Assembly (NCBI RefSeq): GCF_023078335.1
Contig: NZ_CP095550.1
Location: 3,516,001 to 3,580,000, forward strand
Direction: 5' to 3'
DNA: 64,000 nucleotides
Origin: Metabacillus endolithicus
GTDB taxonomy: Bacteria; Bacillota; Bacilli; Bacillales; Bacillaceae
Position 1 is the stretch's first letter, and each line of letters opens with the position of its first letter. Positions 37,303 to 46,058 of the stretch are shown here, one piece after another. The translations under genes and the position numbers were made by a program. The notes under the pieces are model-generated. The model was not told where the DNA came from. It was given only the letters and a program-made list of their open reading frames with translations, and searched no databases.

Positions 37303-38322
37303 ATGTCTCACGATTCAACTCAGCTTACCTCAACAGAGATTGCTTCTCTTTGGACATCCTATATGAATGACACAATGGTGGCAACGATGTTATCACATAT
37401 GCTTCAGTACATAGAAGAACCTGAAATAAAAGCAGGTGTAGAGCAGGCTTATAATATGGCTGTTAAAAATGTTCACTTTTTAAAGGAACTATTTCAACAA
37501 GAACAATTTGCAATACCGAATGGCTTTACTGACGATGATCTTAATACTAACGCACCTCGTTTGTATTCTGATACGTTTTCTTTAACATATGTAAATCATA
37601 TGGCCAAAGTTGGGATGCTCGCTTACGGTGGTTTCTTATCCATGTGTGTTCGACCGGATGTAAGAGAATTCTTTACGAATGCAATAAATGAAACGGCTAC
37701 ATTATATAACACTACTCTCGAAACAGCTGTTTCTAAAGGGTTTTTTGTAAGAGCTCCCTACATTAGCGTGCCGGAAGAAATAGACTATGTGGATACAAAA
37801 AAATATTTAAGCGGGTTAAATCCATTCGCCGATAAGAGGCCTTTAAATGCAATTGAGATTTCTCATTTATATATGAATATTCAAACAAACTCTATTGGAG
37901 CAAAACTTTGCTTGAGCTTTGGTCAAACCTCTCAAAACAAAGAAATACAAGAGTATATGTTAAGAGGAAGCGAAATTTCAAAAAAGCATGTAAGGCTATT
38001 TACAGAGGCATTAGCCGAAAGTGACTTGATGACACCTGGCTCTCCAGATGTTTGTGTTAGCTATTCTACAACACAAACATACTCAGATAAAATCATGATG
38101 TTTCATATGTCTTTACTTAGTGCGGCAGGAACAGGGAACTATTCTACAGCAGCTGCAGCAAGTCAGAGAACAGATTTAGCTGTAAATTATGAAAGATTGT
38201 CTGCTGAAATCGCTCAATTCGCCAAAAGTGGAGCAGACATTATGATCAAAAATAGCTGGTTGGAGCAGCCACCAGGGGTACATGATCGGGAGAAATTGGT
38301 GAAGAAAGAAGGAATGAGCTAA
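37303..38322 (+). CDS. DUF3231 family protein (two tandem domains)
   Basis: A 339-residue protein of two similar helical halves. Residues 10-165 (LTSTEIASLWTSYMNDTM) and 180-330 (LNAIEISHLYMNIQTNSIG) both begin with the same pattern. This is the DUF3231 architecture, a ferritin-like four-helix-bundle relative with unknown role, found in sporulating Bacillaceae. Metal-binding residues cannot be confirmed by eye. TTAAGGGGGTACACAG precedes the ATG. It is divergent from the DUF421 gene. Confidence 0.82.
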   Translation: MSHDSTQLTSTEIASLWTSYMNDTMVATMLSHMLQYIEEPEIKAGVEQAYNMAVKNVHFLKELFQQEQFAIPNGFTDDDLNTNAPRLYSDTFSLTYVNHMAKVGMLAYGGFLSMCVRPDVREFFTNAINETATLYNTTLETAVSKGFFVRAPYISVPEEIDYVDTKKYLSGLNPFADKRPLNAIEISHLYMNIQTNSIGAKLCLSFGQTSQNKEIQEYMLRGSEISKKHVRLFTEALAESDLMTPGSPDVCVSYSTTQTYSDKIMMFHMSLLSAAGTGNYSTAAAASQRTDLAVNYERLSAEIAQFAKSGADIMIKNSWLEQPPGVHDREKLVKKEGMS

Positions 38323-38414
38323 ACTTCTGATTTTGTTTTAAAAAGTAAAAAAACACAGAGAATTTTTTATGTAGTTCATTGTGATTTTTTCCTGGAGGTA
38401 TAGGAATAGAATAG

Positions 38415-38606
38415 ATAGGCGGAGAAATTCCGGTTAAGTTAGATAGTAGGTACTTAAAATCCGATATAAGCGGAAATATTTCGGTTAACTTCTCTATTTT
38501 TAACTAAATCCAAAGATTAGGTTCATATAAGCGGAAAAACTGCCCTTATTTTGTGGGGAATGTTGGTTTTTTCCAATTTAAGCGGAATTATTACGTTTAT
38601 TTATCT
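38415..38606. repeat. Intergenic repeat family with ATAAGCGGAAA-type palindromes
   Basis: Four related cores (GGCGGAGAAATTCCGGTTAA, TAAGCGGAAATATTTCGGTT, TAAGCGGAAAAACTGCCC, TTAAGCGGAATTATTACG) have their GCGGA at 38419, 38470, 38531 and 38582. The steps are 51, 61 and 51 bases. They lie between the 3' ends of the DUF3231 gene and yjcF. No gene is seen here. Confidence 0.75.
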
Positions 38607-38644
38607 TGTTGTTTAGCGAAAACACAACTATAGAGTGCAAAATA

Positions 38645-38690
38645 ATAGTAAAAATGCTTGGAGACATAATGTTCCAAGCATTTTTACTAT
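38645..38690. terminator. Long perfect hairpin between convergent genes
   Basis: A 17-base perfect inverted repeat (ATAGTAAAAATGCTTGG and CCAAGCATTTTTACTAT) with a 12-base loop. It could end transcription from either side; the T-run is inside the stem rather than after it. Confidence 0.65.
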
Positions 38691-38783
38691 TAAGTACAAA
38701 TTACTGTTCGATTAGTAAGGTTATTTTTAATTTGATACCTTCAAAACCGAACCCAATAAGAATTTCTCTCTCTGTGGGTCTTC

Positions 38784-39209
38784 TTATTGCTGTTTAATCA
38801 TCGTTACATGAGGAATGCCTGCATCCATAAACTCATCTGATACAACCTCATAGCCTAATTTTTCATAAAAAGGTATCGCATGTGTTTGCGCGTTTAGTTT
38901 AAATTTAGTAACTCCTTGTTCTGACGCAATGTTTTCTAATTTTGATACAATTTTACGACCTGCACCAGTTCCACGAGTTGTTGATAGCACACAAATTCTT
39001 TCAATTTTACCTAAACCATCAAGCACACGTACTCGACCTGCACCTGCTGGCTTTTCTTGGTCATCATATAAAACAACATGTGTTGCTTCTTCTTCATACT
39101 GATCAATTTCCTCTTCTTCAGGGACGTTTTGTTCATCTACGAACACAATTTTTCTTACTGTGAATGCATCTTCTAGTTCATCTCTTGTTGCTACTTGTTT
39201 TATTTCCAA
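38784..39209 (-). CDS. yjcF: GNAT family N-acetyltransferase YjcF
   Basis: A 141-residue GNAT enzyme. The acetyl-CoA loop is RICVLSTTRGTGAGRKIV, and KLNAQTHAIPFYEKLGYEVV is the usual C-terminal part (ElaA/YjcF type). The acceptor is unknown. It abuts yjcG (stop of one and start of the next nearly touch) and matches the B. subtilis gene order and length. Confidence 0.92.
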   Translation of the reverse strand: MEIKQVATRDELEDAFTVRKIVFVDEQNVPEEEEIDQYEEEATHVVLYDDQEKPAGAGRVRVLDGLGKIERICVLSTTRGTGAGRKIVSKLENIASEQGVTKFKLNAQTHAIPFYEKLGYEVVSDEFMDAGIPHVTMIKQQ

Positions 39210-39728
39210 TTATTCGCTTTCCTTTCCGAGTAAAAATGTTTCATGAACAGTCCAAGAACCGTTCTCTAGTTGATATAAAAGGTGGAAGCGGTCAATAACT
39301 TCCTCGTGGTGAATATCGAGCATTTTAATGCTGCCGAGAACATCTGAGTGTTCATCATCTGAAAGATTTTGCCCAAGTGTAATATGAGGGACAAAAGCAT
39401 ATTCAGGCTGACTGCTTAAGGAACCAGTATGTAAATTTTCATGAAGAGCTTGAAGCTCATCAGTTGGATCTACTTTTAAATAAATCACGTTGTTTACAGG
39501 TGCAAAAGAGCTAACCTTTTTAATTGAAATTTTGATTGGTTCACTTGTTTCAGCTACTTTACGAAGTTCCTTCGCAATAACCTTTATTTCATCGTCTTCT
39601 GCTTCAAAAGCCGTTTTTAATGTAACATGTGGTGGCACTAATGCGTAGTGAGTATCGTACCGTTTGCGATAAGAATTCACTAAATCCTGCAATTTTTTTG
39701 ATGGAAAAAGGGCGATTCCGTATTTCAT
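39210..39728 (-). CDS. yjcG: 2'-5' RNA ligase family protein YjcG
   Basis: A 172-residue 2H phosphoesterase-like protein. The two HxT/HxTL signatures are seen as PPHVTLK and VPHITLGQ. The family cleaves or makes 2'-5' or cyclic phosphodiester bonds; YjcG itself is not characterised. The start at 39728 ([12 protein letters not shown]) follows AGGAGGGAATATC; an upstream in-frame ATG at 39752 would include the ribosome site. Confidence 0.92.
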   Translation of the reverse strand: MKYGIALFPSKKLQDLVNSYRKRYDTHYALVPPHVTLKTAFEAEDDEIKVIAKELRKVAETSEPIKISIKKVSSFAPVNNVIYLKVDPTDELQALHENLHTGSLSSQPEYAFVPHITLGQNLSDDEHSDVLGSIKMLDIHHEEVIDRFHLLYQLENGSWTVHETFLLGKESE

Positions 39729-39799
39729 GATATTCCCTCCTAAACAGTTCATTATAGTTTTAGTATAGCAAATTTTTAAAAATAAACATATGTACGATG

Positions 39800-40525
39800 T
39801 TATTCAAACATAAGTTTGAGTATAGGTGTTAAAGCCGGCTGCCAATACTTCCAAGTATGATCTCCATTAAACTCTTCATACGTATATGAAAAACCCTTTT
39901 CAGACATCAACTGGGACAGCTTCCGATTTGGAGTAAGAAAGTCTTGAATAATACCATCAGTAGTCTTTACCTCTGTTTCTTTCTTGCCAATTTGATGATA
40001 AATCATCGGTTTGGAGGAAGAATCAAACTCTTTAACAGCATTCATAACATCTTCATTAACAAGAGGTGATTGGAGAATGAGCTTTCCAAAGGTATTGGGA
40101 TAGGCTAACCCTGTTAATAATGAAACGGTTGCTCCTAAAGAATCACCAATTAACGCACGACCAAAGCCGATTTGGTATGTTGGAAATTCCGAATCGAGAT
40201 ATGGTACTAATTCATGCGCAAGAAAACGCACATACTGCTTAAACTTACTACCATTCGGATGGTATTTTTCTTTTCTGTCATGAACATCTTTATAAGGAAT
40301 GCCAATAACGATCACATCTTCTATTTCTTCATTTTTTACTAAAGCCTCGACCTGTCTACCAACACGACCGAGTTTAAAGTAATCTTGGCCATCCTGTGCA
40401 ATCAATAAACTATACTTATATAATGGAGAATAATTCTCTGGAAGATAAATGAGCAATGTTAGTTCTTCCTGAAGTGCTTCTGAATAAAAGGAGTGCTCCT
40501 TAATAATACCTGTTTGCTTACTCAT
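39800..40525 (-). CDS. yjcH: Esterase YjcH (enterochelin esterase-like)
   Basis: An alpha/beta hydrolase of the esterase-D/IroE type, 241 residues. Ser nucleophile in [13 protein letters not shown], Asp region around [15 protein letters not shown], and the final His in [10 protein letters not shown]. No signal peptide, so cytosolic. Its substrate is unknown. The neighbours yjcF and yjcG follow it on the same strand, as in B. subtilis. Confidence 0.9.
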   Translation of the reverse strand: MSKQTGIIKEHSFYSEALQEELTLLIYLPENYSPLYKYSLLIAQDGQDYFKLGRVGRQVEALVKNEEIEDVIVIGIPYKDVHDRKEKYHPNGSKFKQYVRFLAHELVPYLDSEFPTYQIGFGRALIGDSLGATVSLLTGLAYPNTFGKLILQSPLVNEDVMNAVKEFDSSSKPMIYHQIGKKETEVKTTDGIIQDFLTPNRKLSQLMSEKGFSYTYEEFNGDHTWKYWQPALTPILKLMFE

Positions 40526-40697
40526 GGTTACCCCTCCTAAAACATGAATGAAACCCCTTTTATTTTAACACGCAACGACTCATTCATCCTTAAAAAAGCA
40601 TATTTATTATGTTTTCCGAGAAAAAAATGTTTAAAAATGTCGGACAAGGGTATTTTTCAAGTAAGACCTATTAATAAAAGTGAGAGGAGAATCACAA

Positions 40698-40964
40698 ATG
40701 AAAAAATCAAGCAAAGTGGTTTTATCCGGTGTTGCACTATCCACAATAGGGGTTACATCTTATTTATTAAAGGAAGAAAAAAGAAAGAACAAATTTATCT
40801 CTTCCATGCAAATGATGAAAAATAAAGCCATTAATTCGATAAATAAAGACAAGCAGGTTATGGAGAAATCCGGACACCCTGATCCACATGATATTGAAGA
40901 TAATACAATGGTAGCTGAAGGTTCTATGTATGCTGTTAACTATTATGATGAAAAGAAAAAATAA
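40698..40964 (+). CDS. Small membrane-anchored protein (88 aa), unknown
   Basis: GTGAGAGGAGAATCACAA precedes the ATG at 40698. The product has a basic start and one hydrophobic helix (KVVLSGVALSTIGVTSYLL), then a charged soluble tail ending MVAEGSMYAVNYYDEKKK. I do not know the family. It is monocistronic with a terminator after it and resembles in design the 57-aa protein at 2882. Confidence 0.68.
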   Translation: MKKSSKVVLSGVALSTIGVTSYLLKEEKRKNKFISSMQMMKNKAINSINKDKQVMEKSGHPDPHDIEDNTMVAEGSMYAVNYYDEKKK

Positions 40965-40970
40965 CTTAAA

Positions 40971-41004
40971 AACAAGGCCGACTTACATGTCGGTCTTTTT
41001 ATTT
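40971..41004 (+). terminator. Terminator after the 88-aa gene
   Basis: AAGGCCGAC and GTCGGTCTT pair around TTACAT, followed by TTTATTTT. Confidence 0.82.
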
Positions 41005-41036
41005 TGGTGAAAATCAGGGAAATACTAATTTTTCCA

Positions 41037-41064
41037 TTGACTTATTTCCCAAACCTACTATAAT
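41037..41064 (+). promoter_or_regulatory. Putative sigma-A promoter of the ssu-like operon
   Basis: TTGACT (41037-41042) and TATAAT (41059-41064) are 16 bases apart, about 50 bases before the ATPase gene. No riboswitch is seen here. Confidence 0.68.
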
Positions 41065-41113
41065 AAGTAAATCCGATAAAACAGATATGAATTAAGAAAA
41101 GTAGGTGATATCA

Positions 41114-41902
41114 GTGTTTTTATCCATAAATAATGTTAATAAACAATTCAAAAACCGTGATAACAAAGAAGAAACAGTTTTAACAAATATAGATTTACAA
41201 GTGAAAGAAGGAGAATTTGTTTCAATCCTCGGTCCTTCAGGATGTGGAAAATCAACTTTGCTTTCTATTGTTGCAGGCTTAACACAGGCAACTTCTGGTG
41301 AGCTTGTTCTGCAAGGAAAAAAACTAAAAGGACCTGGTAAAGAACGCGGCATGGTGTTCCAGCAAGCTGCATTGTTTCCATGGTTAACGGTTGAAGAAAA
41401 TGTAATGTTTCCTCTTCGCAAAGAGCTTTCCAAGAAAGAAGCACAAGAAAGAGCTTATAAATTTTTATCTCTTGTGCAATTAAGTCCATATGCAAAGCAT
41501 TCCCCACATGAGCTTTCAGGCGGTATGCAGCAGCGTGTCTCAATTGCTAGAGCGTTAGCGATGGATCCAGCTCTATTATTAATGGATGAGCCATTCGGTG
41601 CGCTAGATGAACAAACACGTTCAAGACTTCATGAAGTGTTGGAAGAAGTGTTTTTAGAAACGAAAAAAACGATTCTTTTCGTTACACATAGCATTCATGA
41701 AGCATTAAAGCTTTCTGACAGAATTGTTGTTATGGGAACACAGCCAGGCCGAATTGTTGATATCATCGAGCTTGACTTTCCACGCCCACGTGAACAAGCG
41801 CGTGAAGAGCTATTAGCTTATGAAGAACGAATTAAGAAACTACTAAAATCAGAAATAGATAAAGTAATAGAAAAGGAGCAGCAATATGCAGCCAGTCGTT
41901 AA
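41114..41902 (+). CDS. ssuB: ABC transporter ATPase, sulfonate/taurine/nitrate type
   Basis: ATP-binding subunit of an importer. Walker A GPSGCGKST, signature LSGGMQQRVSIARALAMD, Walker B LLLMDEPFGALD and switch His in FVTHSIHEA are intact. AGGTGAT lies six bases ahead of the GTG at 41114 (VFLSINNVNK); the ATA-type start upstream is less likely. The 3' end overlaps the permease gene by 17 bases. The cluster sits just before SAM-controlled methionine genes, which supports a sulfur source as cargo. The exact substrate is inferred. Confidence 0.88.
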   Translation: MFLSINNVNKQFKNRDNKEETVLTNIDLQVKEGEFVSILGPSGCGKSTLLSIVAGLTQATSGELVLQGKKLKGPGKERGMVFQQAALFPWLTVEENVMFPLRKELSKKEAQERAYKFLSLVQLSPYAKHSPHELSGGMQQRVSIARALAMDPALLLMDEPFGALDEQTRSRLHEVLEEVFLETKKTILFVTHSIHEALKLSDRIVVMGTQPGRIVDIIELDFPRPREQAREELLAYEERIKKLLKSEIDKVIEKEQQYAASR

Positions 41903-42641
41903 ACGAATTCTTTTTTACGTTATTCTTTTAACTGTATGGCAGGCTACGGTAAAACTTCTTGATGTTTCCGTTGCAATATTCCCTGCCCCTACAGATGTTT
42001 TCAATTCATTGTATACAGGTTTTTTAGATTTAACACTTGTTTATGATTTAGTCGCAAGCTTTAAGAGACTTGCGATTGGATTAGTCATTGCATTAATCTT
42101 AGGACTTATTTTAGGAGTAGCCCTAGCTAAATCTAAAACACTTGATGAAACATTAGGTTCATTAATTATCGCTTTACAGTCTGTACCAAGTATTGTTTGG
42201 TTACCTTTAGCAATTATGTGGTTCGGGTTAAATGAAGCAGCTGTTACGTTTATCGTCGTTTTAGGTGGAACACTTGTGATGACGATTAACATGAGAACAG
42301 GGATTAAAAATGTGCCACCACTTTATATAAAAGCAGCACAAACGATGGATTATAAAGGCTTGAGCCTGTTCTGGAAGGTCATGATTCCAGCATCTATCCC
42401 TTATGTTGTAACAGGAATAAGACTTGCTTGGGCATTTGCATGGAGAGCATTAATGGCAGCTGAATTATTAAGTACAGGTCCAGGACTTGGGTATAAATTA
42501 AAGTTCGCATCAGATTTTGGTGATATGAGCTTAGTTCTCGCCATTATGATCATGATAATGGTCATTGGTGTTATTGTAGATTTACTCTTTTTCCAACGTA
42601 TTGAGAAAAACGTAATGAAAAAATGGGGATTAGATAGTTGA
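41886..42641 (+). CDS. ssuC: ABC transporter permease, sulfonate/taurine/nitrate type
   Basis: A 251-residue permease with about six membrane helices and the EAA-like loop AAQTMDYKGLSLFWKVMIPASIP. It overlaps the ATPase gene, so both are translated together. It is the only permease here, and these importers use it as a homodimer. Confidence 0.88.
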   Translation: MQPVVKRILFYVILLTVWQATVKLLDVSVAIFPAPTDVFNSLYTGFLDLTLVYDLVASFKRLAIGLVIALILGLILGVALAKSKTLDETLGSLIIALQSVPSIVWLPLAIMWFGLNEAAVTFIVVLGGTLVMTINMRTGIKNVPPLYIKAAQTMDYKGLSLFWKVMIPASIPYVVTGIRLAWAFAWRALMAAELLSTGPGLGYKLKFASDFGDMSLVLAIMIMIMVIGVIVDLLFFQRIEKNVMKKWGLDS

Positions 42642-42782
42642 GGATTTTTTAATAATAGCAATTGGTATGTCACCAATTGCTTCAAATCTCACCTCTGACT
42701 TCTGACTTCGAGCGTAAAAAAAGGTATCAAAGTAAAAGGTTATTTTTAACTTATAATCATTATTTAAAATGGAGGTTACATC

Positions 42783-43787
42783 ATGAAAAAAGGACTTTTA
42801 TTTGCACTTATTTCAATTTTATTAGCAGGTGTCCTTGCAGCTTGTGGAACTGGTGAATCATCAAATACAAGTGGTAGCGGCAGCACAGAAGAGGTTGTGA
42901 TTGGATATTTCCCAAACATTGACCACGTACCGGCTATGATTTCTAGAGAAAAAGGATATTATGAAGAAGCTCTAGGAGAAAACGTAAAAGTAACATACAA
43001 AACGTTCCCAGACGGAGCAGCGTTTATGACAGCTTTAAAAACAGGTGAAATACAAGCAGGACTAGTAGGACCAGGTCCAGTAATGAATAACTATGCAAAT
43101 GGAGCAGATGTGAAAATTATTGCAGGTGCATCTTCAGGCGGTACAGTCGTTGTTGCATCAGCAAAAAGTGGCGTACAATCAGTTGAGGATGTTTCAGGTA
43201 AAACGTTCATCACACCAGGTGTAGGATGCACACATGATGTTCAAATGGAAACATTTCTTAAAGATTTAGGAATTACATCAGCACGTATCGGTGGAACTCT
43301 TAAGCATGTAACAGGAAACCCAGCTCAATACGGAGCAATGTTCGAATCAGGTAAAGTAGATTTAGCTGCTGTTCCGGAGCCATGGGCATCACAATTAGTA
43401 AATGATGGTGCAAAAATCATTGTTGATACAGATGAAATTTCATACGGTACAACATTACCTAACACAGTGTTAGTAACAAGTGGAAAATTAATTGAAGAAA
43501 ATAAAGAGCTTGTAGCTAATATCGTTAAAGCACATGAGCAAGGTGTTAACTTTATTAACGAAAATCCAGAAGAAGCACGTGATATCGCAATTAAAGCAAT
43601 CAAAGACATCACAGATCAAGAATTAGACCCAGCGATCGTTGACAGCGCGTGGGAGCGTGTAACATACACTACAGAAGTAAACGCAGATGTTGTTCAAGAA
43701 TTTGCAAATTCTTCATATGAATTAAAATTCCTAAAGGAAAAACCAGAATTCAGTGATCTAATCGACACTTCATTCTTATCGAAGTAG
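42783..43787 (+). CDS. ssuA: ABC transporter substrate-binding lipoprotein, SsuA/NMT1-like
   Basis: A secreted lipoprotein: signal MKKGLLFALISILLAGVLAAC with the lipobox LAAC (Cys21), then a Ser/Gly-rich linker. The mature part is an SsuA/THI5-like fold (VVIGYFPNIDHVPAMISREKG, ALKTGEIQAGLVGPGPV, KTFITPGVGCTHDVQME, AAVPEPWASQ). It binds a small anion such as an alkanesulfonate, taurine or a similar compound; the fold alone does not decide. AATGGAGGTTACATC precedes the ATG. A 141-base gap with an AGCAATTGGT/ACCAATTGCT hairpin separates it from the permease gene. Confidence 0.88.
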   Translation: MKKGLLFALISILLAGVLAACGTGESSNTSGSGSTEEVVIGYFPNIDHVPAMISREKGYYEEALGENVKVTYKTFPDGAAFMTALKTGEIQAGLVGPGPVMNNYANGADVKIIAGASSGGTVVVASAKSGVQSVEDVSGKTFITPGVGCTHDVQMETFLKDLGITSARIGGTLKHVTGNPAQYGAMFESGKVDLAAVPEPWASQLVNDGAKIIVDTDEISYGTTLPNTVLVTSGKLIEENKELVANIVKAHEQGVNFINENPEEARDIAIKAIKDITDQELDPAIVDSAWERVTYTTEVNADVVQEFANSSYELKFLKEKPEFSDLIDTSFLSK

Positions 43788-43796
43788 GAATCTATC

Positions 43797-44369
43797 GTGA
43801 AAAAAATATTATTAATTGTAATTGCTGTTTTAGCGTTGGTAGGCTGTTCACAGTCTATCAACCTAGAAGAGCATTTTTCATTAAATGGAACCGTAGAGCC
43901 ACTAGAAGCCGTGAATCAAAACGGTGAAGTTGTAAAGATGTCTGATTATAAAGATAAAGTTTGGATAGCGACGTTTATTTTTACAAACTGTGATACCGTA
44001 TGCTCGCCAATGACTGCTCACATTGCCACACTTCAAGAGCAGTTAAAAGATGAAAAAGCTGAAGCAGAATTCGTTTCCTTCAGCATTGATCCTGAACATG
44101 ATACACCAGAGGTACTAAAAAAGTTTGGAGATCAATTTGGTGCTGATGATGAAACGTGGAATTTCTTAACAGGCTATGATCAAGATGAAATTGAATCTTT
44201 TTCTAATATAAGTTTCTTAGCTCCTGCTGCGAAACTTGAAGGCTCTACTCAGTTTGTGCACAGTACCTCGATCTTTCTTATGAAAGGTAGTCAAATCCTT
44301 GAGCAATACGATGGAGTATCAGATGTGCCATTTGAAAAAATAATCGAAGATATCAAACTATTGCAATAA
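43797..44369 (+). CDS. SCO1/SenC family lipoprotein
   Basis: A 190-residue membrane-anchored lipoprotein: MKKILLIVIAVLALVGCSQ with lipobox LVGC. The thioredoxin-like domain has the copper/thiol motif TNCDTVCSPM (CxxxC) and the distal histidine in QFVHSTS. SCO proteins deliver copper to cytochrome oxidase CuA or act as thiol-disulfide reductases. It starts (GTG) nine bases after the ssuA stop, so it is probably co-transcribed with the importer, an unusual pairing. Confidence 0.88.
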   Translation: MKKILLIVIAVLALVGCSQSINLEEHFSLNGTVEPLEAVNQNGEVVKMSDYKDKVWIATFIFTNCDTVCSPMTAHIATLQEQLKDEKAEAEFVSFSIDPEHDTPEVLKKFGDQFGADDETWNFLTGYDQDEIESFSNISFLAPAAKLEGSTQFVHSTSIFLMKGSQILEQYDGVSDVPFEKIIEDIKLLQ

Positions 44370-44440
44370 TTCTATTGCATTCTCCACTTGAATAAGTTAC
44401 AGTAGTAAAAAGTTAAACATTTTAAAAATTTCATATATTT

Positions 44441-44866
44441 CTTATCAAGAGAGGCAGAGGGACTGGCCCTATGAAGCCTCAGCAACCGGTTCATAACGAG
44501 TGAAGATCTGGTGGTTATGATATTTGCTAAGTTTCAAGCGAAACCTATGTAAGGTTTTTAAAAGCACCGACAGATAATGAAAAAAGAAGCGAACAAAGCG
44601 TTTTTGATTGTTCGAAGCTTTTTTCATTGTCTGTCGCAGGCTTGCATCGCAAGCCGCAAGCACTTGTGTGCTTTTAAAAACTAAACCAACACAAATTAAT
44701 GGTTTCTTTAACAAAAAGCAAATAAAGTAACAACACAAATACCAAGACTTCTACGAGTGCCAAGGTGCTAAATCCAGCAAGCCACACCAGCTTTATGCTT
44801 GAGAGATAAGAAGAAGCGCATTTAACGACACAGTCTTCTTCTTAACGAGGAAGACTTTTTATTTTG
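44441..44866 (+). promoter_or_regulatory. SAM-I riboswitch (S box) with a large P3 insertion
   Basis: The 5' half (CTTATCAAGAGAGGCAGAGG, GACTGGCCCTATGAAGCCTC, AGCAACC) ends near 44487. The 3' half (CCAAGGTGCTAAATCCAGC, then CTTGAGAGATAAG closing P1) starts near 44760. All S-box core parts are present, but the P3 arm, normally ~15-25 bases, is ~270 bases long. The terminator is at 44833-44865 (GTCTTCTTC / GAGGAAGAC plus T-run), and AAGAAGAAG at 44808-44816 can pair with CTTCTTCTT as antiterminator. It should shut off metI-metC when S-adenosylmethionine is high. Confidence 0.93.
44496..44759. mobile_element. MITE-like palindromic element inserted in the riboswitch P3 loop
   Basis: The direct repeat ACGAGTG occurs at 44496-44502 and 44753-44759 and would be a 7-bp target duplication. 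Removing one copy and the ~250 bases between leaves a short normal-looking P3 loop. The inside is one long imperfect palindrome: near the ends GGTGGTTATGATATTTGCT pairs with AGCAAATAAAGTAACAAC; deeper, GTTTTTAAAAGCAC pairs perfectly with GTGCTTTTAAAAAC; at the centre CGACAGATAATGAAAAA pairs with TTTTTCATTGTCTGTCG. There is no reading frame. The element therefore looks non-autonomous and could fold as an extended P3 arm. Confidence 0.72.
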
Positions 44867-44933
44867 CTTTTTTAACATGTACGCTTTCTCTCATGTACAT
44901 ACTTGTTAAATTTAAATCTTAGGAGTGACAAAC

Positions 44934-46058
44934 ATGAGCAAACGAATCGAAACAAAATTAGCACAAATCGGAAACCGCAGTGAAAATGTAACAGGTACAG
45001 TTAACCCGCCAATTTATTTATCAACAGCCTATCGTCACGCAGGAATCGGTGAATCTACTGGATTTGATTATATCCGTACAGGAAACCCTACAAGACTATT
45101 AGTCGAAAAAGCAATCGCAGACCTCGAGCATGGCGACCGTGGCTTTGCCTTCAGTTCAGGAATGGCTGCTATTCAAACAATCATGGCTCTCTTCCAAAGC
45201 GGAGACGAACTGATCGTTTCTTCTGACTTATACGGTGGAACATACCGCCTCTTTGAAAGAGAATGGAGAAAATACGGATTATCATTTCAATATGATGATT
45301 TCACTAATCCAGCTGAAACGGATAAGTTGATCAATGAAAACACAAAAGCGCTATTCATTGAAACGCCAACTAATCCATTAATGCAGGAAACGGACATTAA
45401 AGAGCTAGTAGCAGTTGCGAAAAAGCATAACATACTCGTGATTGTTGATAACACTTTCTATACACCAGTTCTTCAAACGCCAATCTTAGATGGAGCTGAT
45501 ATTGTCATTCATAGTGCAACGAAATACTTAGGTGGGCACAACGATGTTCTTGCAGGCTTAGTTGTAACCAAAGGTCAGGAACTAAGCGATGAATTCTTCC
45601 AACATCAAAACGCTATTGGTGCAGTTTTATCACCATTTGATTCTTGGTTATTAATGAGAGGAATGAAAACTTTATCACTTCGTATGAGACAGCATCAAGA
45701 AAATGCTCAAAAAGTAGCAGCATTTTTAGAAGAACATGAGGATGTACTTGATGTTCTATATCCTGGTAAAGGTGGAATGCTATCATTCCGTTTACAAGAT
45801 GAGGCATGGATTAACCCATTTTTGAAAAACCTTAACACGATTTGCTTTGCAGAAAGTTTAGGTGGAATCGAAAGCTTCATTACGTATCCAGCTACGCAAA
45901 CACATATGGATATTCCTGAAGAAATTCGGATCGCAAATGGTGTCTGTAACAAGCTTCTGCGTTTTTCAGTAGGTGTTGAGCATGCAGAAGATATTATTGA
46001 AGATCTAGCACAAGCATTTAAAGAGATGAAAGGAGTGGAAGCAGTTGAGCAATCATGA
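44934..46058 (+). CDS. metI: Cystathionine gamma-synthase / O-acetylhomoserine thiolyase MetI
   Basis: PLP enzyme of methionine synthesis that makes cystathionine from an acylated homoserine and cysteine. Cofactor lysine in HSATKYLGGHNDVLAG; other motifs are FDYIRTGNPTR and AFSSGMAAIQ. Length is 374 residues, as in B. subtilis YjcI. AGGAGTGACAAAC precedes the ATG at 44934. It overlaps metC by 14 bases and is controlled by the SAM riboswitch. Confidence 0.94.
   Translation: MSKRIETKLAQIGNRSENVTGTVNPPIYLSTAYRHAGIGESTGFDYIRTGNPTRLLVEKAIADLEHGDRGFAFSSGMAAIQTIMALFQSGDELIVSSDLYGGTYRLFEREWRKYGLSFQYDDFTNPAETDKLINENTKALFIETPTNPLMQETDIKELVAVAKKHNILVIVDNTFYTPVLQTPILDGADIVIHSATKYLGGHNDVLAGLVVTKGQELSDEFFQHQNAIGAVLSPFDSWLLMRGMKTLSLRMRQHQENAQKVAAFLEEHEDVLDVLYPGKGGMLSFRLQDEAWINPFLKNLNTICFAESLGGIESFITYPATQTHMDIPEEIRIANGVCNKLLRFSVGVEHAEDIIEDLAQAFKEMKGVEAVEQS

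Noticed and set aside
44469..44738. 89-codon reverse ORF within the SAM riboswitch insert
   Set aside because: It spans riboswitch core and palindrome, has no ribosome site, and arises from the structured repeat. The element has no coding capacity that I can support.
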